NCBI GenBank assembly: GCA_030593225.1
Contig: JAUVHP010000041.1
Coordinates: 1 to 9,507, forward strand
DNA: 9,507 nt
Direction of reading: 5' to 3'
DNA from: an archaeon
Lineage (GTDB): Archaea; Nanobdellota; Nanobdellia; Pacearchaeales; GW2011-AR1
Shown here: piece after piece, positions 6,197 to 9,507 of the stretch
How positions within the stretch are numbered: position 1 is the stretch's first letter
Layout of the letters: each line of letters starts with the position of its first letter
The notes under the pieces: generated by a model
Told to the model about the DNA's origin: nothing
The model's input: only the letters and a program-made list of their open reading frames with translations
The model's database searches: none
Translations under genes and position numbers: made by a program

Positions 6197-7044
6197 TATT
6201 CCTTATATTCAAACTCAAAAACAGAATCATAGACATTATTAGAAATAGCCCAATTATTAATAAATTTGAAAAGTTTTTTTTCCTCCAACAGAATTTTATT
6301 AAACTTCTCTTTTGTTTTTTTTTCTTCATCTAATAGAATGATTTCTCCCCATTTATCAATATACTCCTCAGATTTTTTTATTAAAACCCCCTTGATAACT
6401 TGGTCGATATTTTTTTCCAAGATTTCATTTAAAAGATTTTTTATATAATCAAATGCCATTAAAATCAAATCCTGCTTTTCTTCTAATTCATTTTTTTTCT
6501 TAATAATCTGAACTCTATCTTCAAGAAGAGATAATGCATCTTTAATTTTAGATTTTATAGAATTTCTCCATTCGTCATTCTCATCTTTTGTTAAATAAAA
6601 TTCAGTATAGCAAGTATTTTCTAAACTTTTTGCAGAGGGGAAATTTCCATTTTCTCCATAATTTGAAATTATTTCTTTTATGACTTTTATAAATTTCTGC
6701 ACTTCAGGATTTTCTAAAGATTCTTTTCCTTTTTCTGTTAATTTTCTAGTATCTTGTTGAACATTATAAATAATTTCTTTTGAAAATTCTACAAGTTTCT
6801 CACTTTCAAGAATATTAACTGCTTTTTCAAGTTCCTCTGAATAAGGGCCATAAATATGTTTTTCAAATTTAAAGGGCAAAACAATATTTTTTTCAATTGA
6901 AGATAAAAACATTAACTTCTGTAGTTGTTTTTTTCCTATACCATTAGTAATTCCAAGCAATCCAATTGCAACATTTTTTTTATTGTCAAAACATGCAAGA
7001 TTTTCTTCCTTAACAAAATCTTTAAAAGAAATCTCAGACAGCAT
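6196..7044 (-). CDS. Panacea/SocA-like (DUF4065-type) protein, probable antitoxin of the PIN partner
   Basis: The protein has 282 residues from ATG 7044, chosen because GGAG ends 7 nt upstream; ATG 7068 would add 8 residues but has no such site. The N-terminal half looks like the winged-helix fold of SocA/Panacea proteins: GKKQLQKLMFLSSIE (37-51), FEKHIYGPYSEELEKAVNIL (60-79) with the hallmark YGPYS at 65-69, and a wing ending RKLTEKGKE (100-108). Panacea-domain proteins are known as antitoxins that neutralise unrelated toxin types. The C-terminal half (about 115-282) is predicted helical, very K/E-rich and partly coiled-coil, an extension that may hold the toxin or mediate dimerisation. The stop overlaps the PIN start by one base. 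Family assignment rests on the KLMFL...YGPYS pattern; it could instead be a winged-helix regulator of another family. Confidence 0.62.
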   Translation of the reverse strand: MLSEISFKDFVKEENLACFDNKKNVAIGLLGITNGIGKKQLQKLMFLSSIEKNIVLPFKFEKHIYGPYSEELEKAVNILESEKLVEFSKEIIYNVQQDTRKLTEKGKESLENPEVQKFIKVIKEIISNYGENGNFPSAKSLENTCYTEFYLTKDENDEWRNSIKSKIKDALSLLEDRVQIIKKKNELEEKQDLILMAFDYIKNLLNEILEKNIDQVIKGVLIKKSEEYIDKWGEIILLDEEKKTKEKFNKILLEEKKLFKFINNWAISNNVYDSVFEFEYKE

Positions 7045-7051
7045 ATATACT

Positions 7052-7055
7052 CTCC
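7052..7055 (-). promoter_or_regulatory. Ribosome-binding site deciding the start of the Panacea-like gene
   Basis: AAGGAGAG on the - strand places GGAG 7 nt before ATG 7044, a good match to the archaeal anti-Shine-Dalgarno sequence. Other internal starts here are coupled or leaderless, so this is the only clear free-standing site seen in the window. Confidence 0.7.
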
Positions 7056-7085
7056 TTAACCATATCATAATAATAAAAAGTATAA

Positions 7086-7094
7086 TTATTAAAT
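7086..7094 (-). promoter_or_regulatory. TATA-like box for the Panacea/PIN pair
   Basis: ATTTAATAA on the - strand would set a start near 7064 and a leader of about 20 nt containing the GGAG. It is weak alone in such AT-rich DNA but consistent with the chosen start codon. Confidence 0.35.
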
Positions 7095-7110
7095 GTTCGT
7101 TTTTCCAAAA

Positions 7111-8502
7111 TCAATTACACTCATAAATCTTCAAATCTCTATTTTCATAAGAAACAAAACAACCTTCAAGAATTTCATCTAATTTCTCCTTTTGGTTTAG
7201 TTTTAACTTACTTGCAGAATAATAATCTACAATAAAATAAAATTCTCCTTTTGGCATTTCTGTAGTTATTAAAGCACCAGAATAAACATCTACTTTGTTG
7301 TAAGAAATACTATCTTCTCCTCGCCCATCCATTGAAAAAGGGAAAACATAATCTGGTTTTTTAATATACCACTCAACACTTGGGGAAAATAAACTCATTA
7401 GAACATTACTCTGCATTTCCTCTTTCAACTCCAAAGGAATATTTTTCAAATCAATTTCTGGAGCAGAATAATCATTATAATTATAATCTACAGGTTTAAT
7501 CATATTAATATAAGTATAAGGAAAAAATAAATTTGATGGAATAATAAATAAGAATATAACAGAAATTAAAATTATTTTTCCATATTTTTCATATAAAAAT
7601 GAAAACAACAAAGAAGAATACAAAACCAAAGGAAATACAAAAAAATAAGCATATCTCAATGCAAAAGTTTTCAAACCAAAAACTCCAATTAATAAAATAA
7701 TTGAAGGCAACATAATTAACAAAGTCAATCTTTTCTTTTTAATAAATGCCCAGATAACTCCTGGAACAAATAAAATCAAAAGGTAAATCATATTTGTTGT
7801 ATGTTCTGCATATTGTCTAAAATAATTTATAGTAGAAATTGTTGAATTTGAAGAAAGACTTTTTGTTGGAACAAATTTATACAAAAAAGAAATTGCAGGC
7901 AAACTAGCGAGATATTTTTTCCATCCTTTGCTATAGAATAAAATATGAAAAATAAAAAAAGGAGCTAAAACTAAACCAGCTATTTGAGTATTAAGTGTAA
8001 TAAAAAAACTAATCAAAGCTAAATAAATATATTTTGGATTTTTCTTTGATTTATATAATAAATAAATAGAGAGAAAAAATAAAAATTGGAACATTTGATA
8101 AAATCTTGCTTGTTTTGAAAAAAATATTTCCAAATAGAATACACTCATAAACAATGCAGAAATTATACCTCCTGATTTAGAATATTCTTTTCCAATAAAA
8201 TAAGCTAAGACAATTGTAAATAAACCAAAAATAACAGAAATAAATCTTGCTAAAAATTCTGTTTGCCCAAACAATAAGAAAAATGCTTGTAGATAATGAA
8301 AAATCAAAGCTCTTCCATAAAACAATCCAGAATCAAAAACAGGCAAACCTTTTTCTAAAATCATTTGAGATGCTAAAGAGGAAATGCTTTCATCTATCCA
8401 AAAAGGTGGCTTGCCTAAAGAATAGATTCTCAAAAATAATCCAAATAATAAGATAAAACCTAATAAAACAAATTCTAGTTTAATCTTTTTTTGAAAATTC
8501 AT
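7111..8502 (-). CDS. PMT/ArnT-like GT-C membrane glycosyltransferase
   Basis: This 463-residue, mostly hydrophobic protein has about ten or more predicted TM helices. TM1 (about 10-27) is followed by LGKPPFWIDESISS. The adjacent acids D37-E38 are the DE motif of the first outer loop in protein O-mannosyltransferases and ArnT-type enzymes. Then come GRALIFHYLQAFFLLFG (63-79) and TEFLARFISVIFG (81-93), and SKQARFYQMFQF (129-140), all at the usual GT39/GT83 positions. A soluble C-terminal tail (about 365-463) ends the protein. It probably transfers a sugar from a polyprenyl-phosphate donor to a protein or lipid on the outer face of the membrane; donor and acceptor are not deducible. ATG 8502 has no ribosome-binding site and lies 26-27 nt from a TATA-like box, so the mRNA is likely leaderless. 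The gap to the Panacea-like gene is 66 bp with its own promoter-like box. Confidence 0.87.
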   Translation of the reverse strand: MNFQKKIKLEFVLLGFILLFGLFLRIYSLGKPPFWIDESISSLASQMILEKGLPVFDSGLFYGRALIFHYLQAFFLLFGQTEFLARFISVIFGLFTIVLAYFIGKEYSKSGGIISALFMSVFYLEIFFSKQARFYQMFQFLFFLSIYLLYKSKKNPKYIYLALISFFITLNTQIAGLVLAPFFIFHILFYSKGWKKYLASLPAISFLYKFVPTKSLSSNSTISTINYFRQYAEHTTNMIYLLILFVPGVIWAFIKKKRLTLLIMLPSIILLIGVFGLKTFALRYAYFFVFPLVLYSSLLFSFLYEKYGKIILISVIFLFIIPSNLFFPYTYINMIKPVDYNYNDYSAPEIDLKNIPLELKEEMQSNVLMSLFSPSVEWYIKKPDYVFPFSMDGRGEDSISYNKVDVYSGALITTEMPKGEFYFIVDYYSASKLKLNQKEKLDEILEGCFVSYENRDLKIYECN

Positions 8503-8525
8503 AAAATAAATTAGTTTTTAGTTAT

Positions 8526-8536
8526 TTTAAATTATA
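8526..8536 (-). promoter_or_regulatory. TATA-like box for the 463-residue glycosyltransferase gene
   Basis: TATAATTTAAA on the - strand, with TTTAAA (8526-8531) centred about 26.5 nt before ATG 8502, predicts a transcript starting at the ATG. The hairpin cluster at 8589-8659 lies 55-130 bp upstream and could in principle also act here as DNA sites. Confidence 0.5.
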
Positions 8537-8559
8537 GGATTTTTCCGAAAACAAAAAGC

Positions 8560-8568
8560 TATTTAAAT
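8560..8568 (+). promoter_or_regulatory. TATA-like box facing the hairpin cluster
   Basis: TATTTAAAT, preceded by the A-rich ACAAAAAGC (possible BRE), is centred about 26 nt before 8589-8591. This is where the first hairpin begins, so it could drive a + strand RNA. TTTAAA is symmetric, so orientation rests on the context. Confidence 0.35.
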
Positions 8569-8588
8569 CCCATTTTACTAAATAAACT

Positions 8589-8672
8589 ATCTAACTTCGG
8601 TTAGATTATTTAACTTCGGTTAAATATTGGAAGAATGGAATTTCGGTTTTATTCTTCCATCTTATATTTTTT
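8589..8672 (+). ncRNA. Candidate small RNA: three contiguous UUCG-loop hairpins plus T6 end
   Basis: Hairpin 1 is ATCTAAC-TTCG-GTTAGAT (8589-8606, 7 bp). Hairpin 2 is TATTTAAC-TTCG-GTTAAATA (8607-8626, 8 bp), with no gap after the first. Hairpin 3 (8628-8659) has a 14-bp uninterrupted stem, 8628-8641 with 8646-8659, and loop TTCG at 8642-8645. Its inner stem needs three G.U pairs that would be A/C mismatches in the opposite-strand RNA, and cUUCGg is the extra-stable loop only on the + strand, so the RNA is read as +. TTTTTT at 8667-8672 could terminate it, giving about 84 nt. No matching RNA family comes to mind. Alternatives are a DNA operator array, or structure in the 3' UTR of the aminopeptidase mRNA. 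Confidence 0.45.
8667..8672 (+). terminator. T6 run after the third hairpin
   Basis: Six T residues lie 8 nt after the 14-bp stem. Archaeal polymerases stop at oligo-U with or without a hairpin. T-runs are common in this DNA, so support comes only from position. Confidence 0.35.
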
Positions 8673-8711
8673 ATAATCTTAAAATTAGTTGCCTTTTGAT
8701 AGCAAAATTTA

Positions 8712-9507
8712 TTATTCAGTCGTCACAATAACTTCATCCTTCTCAATTAAAATAGTGTGTTCTGATTGTGCGACTTTTGAATTTGGTATTTCAACTAATT
8801 GTGCAAATCTGTGAAGATTTTTATTTTGTGTTAATTGTGATAATCCAATTAATGCTTTTGTTCCAAACTTTTTTACTAACCATCTTGAGCAAAAAGGAAG
8901 TGTTTGATATTCTTCTAAAATAAAGTTTAGTATTTCTCTTGCTATTGGGCTTCGAGGATTTTTAGAATCAATTACTATATAAATTTCTGAAGGTTTTCCG
9001 TCGTGAATTTTTCCACTTCCGTTTGTTGTGAATGGTTCGATTGCGTAAAGCCCTTGTGGAAGTGTGATATTTTTATTATCATCTATGTTTGGAATAGAAA
9101 TTCCTGCGTGAAGTTCATAGTTTTCCATTTGATGTCCTGACAAATTTCTTACTGGGGAAAAATTATAAGATTCAATAGTTTCTGAGATTGTTTTTCCTAT
9201 TTCGCTTGCAGAGATATTTTCTTTTGCAATTTTAATTGCATTTTCTAATGCTTTTTTTGAGGCCTCTATTAATTTTTTGTTTTCTTCTGAATTTTCTAAA
9301 TCCATTGAGAAAGCTGTATCAGATGTCCATCCATCTATGTGAACTCCAAAATCAATTTTTAAAAGTCCGTGTGCTTTTGCTTCATCATTATAAGTTGGTG
9401 TTGAATGTGCTGAAATATTATTGATACTAAGGTTTGTTGGAAATGCTGGTTTCCCTCCTAGTTCTATTATTTTATCTTCTATTTTTTCTGCGATTTCTAA
9501 TAATGGA
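8712..9507 (-). CDS. map: Methionine aminopeptidase, type II (5' end outside window)
   Basis: 264 C-terminal residues are visible; the frame is open to the right edge and the ATG at 9305 is internal. The enzyme removes the initiator Met from new proteins in the cytoplasm, using two metal ions. All expected residues are present in order (numbered from the first visible residue): H34 in NISAHSTP; metal ligands D52 and D63 in IDFGVHIDGWTSDTAFS; H125 in LSGHQMENYELHAG; E157 in GLYAIEPFTTNGSG; and E249 in AQSEHTILIE. The segment after H125 and the helical stretch before the fourth ligand match type II (archaeal/eukaryotic) rather than bacterial type I. Roughly 25-35 N-terminal residues are missing. 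It is an ordinary housekeeping gene on the same strand as the cluster, separated by 209 bp containing the hairpin RNA candidate, and probably not functionally tied to it. Confidence 0.96.
   Translation of the reverse strand, partial: PLLEIAEKIEDKIIELGGKPAFPTNLSINNISAHSTPTYNDEAKAHGLLKIDFGVHIDGWTSDTAFSMDLENSEENKKLIEASKKALENAIKIAKENISASEIGKTISETIESYNFSPVRNLSGHQMENYELHAGISIPNIDDNKNITLPQGLYAIEPFTTNGSGKIHDGKPSEIYIVIDSKNPRSPIAREILNFILEEYQTLPFCSRWLVKKFGTKALIGLSQLTQNKNLHRFAQLVEIPNSKVAQSEHTILIEKDEVIVTTE

Noticed and set aside
6274..6322. T8 and T9 homopolymers inside the Panacea-like gene as phase-variable tracts
   Set aside because: Runs of 8-9 A/T occur repeatedly across the window (for example 2137-2144 and 5123-5130) and encode ordinary Lys/Phe codons; nothing singles them out from AT-rich background.
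8589..8659. CRISPR-like short repeat array
   Set aside because: Only two 12-mers recur, at a 19-bp period, with no unique spacers of CRISPR length and no cas gene; the hairpin reading explains the pattern better.
8589..8659. Intrinsic terminator of the aminopeptidase gene on the - strand
   Set aside because: In that direction the loops become CGAA, the third stem gains three mismatches, and no strong U-run follows the hairpins.
1..9507. tRNA, rRNA, insertion sequences or attachment sites
   Set aside because: No cloverleaf, conserved rRNA segment, transposase/integrase motif or paired terminal repeats were seen on either strand.

Overview
The window is a gene-dense, strongly AT-rich stretch that looks archaeal and most likely comes from a small-genome DPANN-type lineage (Woesearchaeota/Pacearchaeota/Nanoarchaeota-like). 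The grounds are a type II methionine aminopeptidase, HEPN/MNT genes of archaeal style, TATA-like boxes 26-29 nt upstream of ATG starts (leaderless or nearly leaderless transcripts), one GGAG ribosome-binding site, very short intergenic gaps, and standard stop codons including TGA. The lineage is an inference; no rRNA or other phylogenetic marker is present.

Layout. At the left edge, the 3' part of a family 2 glycosyltransferase runs on the + strand and meets everything else tail to tail: its TAA and the TAA of the next gene share the palindrome TTAA at 532-535. All other protein genes are on the - strand. Read in their direction of transcription (right to left) they are: a type II methionine aminopeptidase (cut by the right edge); a 209-bp intergenic region; a multi-pass PMT/ArnT-like glycosyltransferase (7111-8502); a Panacea/SocA-like antitoxin candidate and a PIN-domain RNase joined by a TAATG overlap (5549-7044); a two-TM protein with a large beta-rich outer domain (4023-5507); a winged-helix/MNT nucleotidyltransferase and a HEPN protein joined by an ATGA overlap (2861-3951); and a 780-residue multi-pass glycosyltransferase (532-2874) whose start overlaps the HEPN gene by 14 bp.

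The region combines surface glycosylation and envelope functions (three glycosyltransferases and one anchored exported protein) with two toxin-antitoxin-like pairs inserted between them. The second pair is arranged to be co-translated with a glycosyltransferase.

The least expected signals are outside ordinary annotation. (i) At 8589-8659, between two - strand genes, three back-to-back hairpins each carry a UUCG loop, with a TATA-like box before them and a T6 run after them. The G.U pairs make sense only for a + strand RNA, so this is a candidate undescribed small RNA. (ii) A perfect (GAATA)5 repeat lies inside the large glycosyltransferase gene. Gain or loss of one unit produces a stop codon within about a dozen codons, which fits a phase-variable surface gene. 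(iii) A GC-rich, purine-only patch within the same gene coincides with a charged linker between an added N-terminal membrane domain and the glycosyltransferase core.
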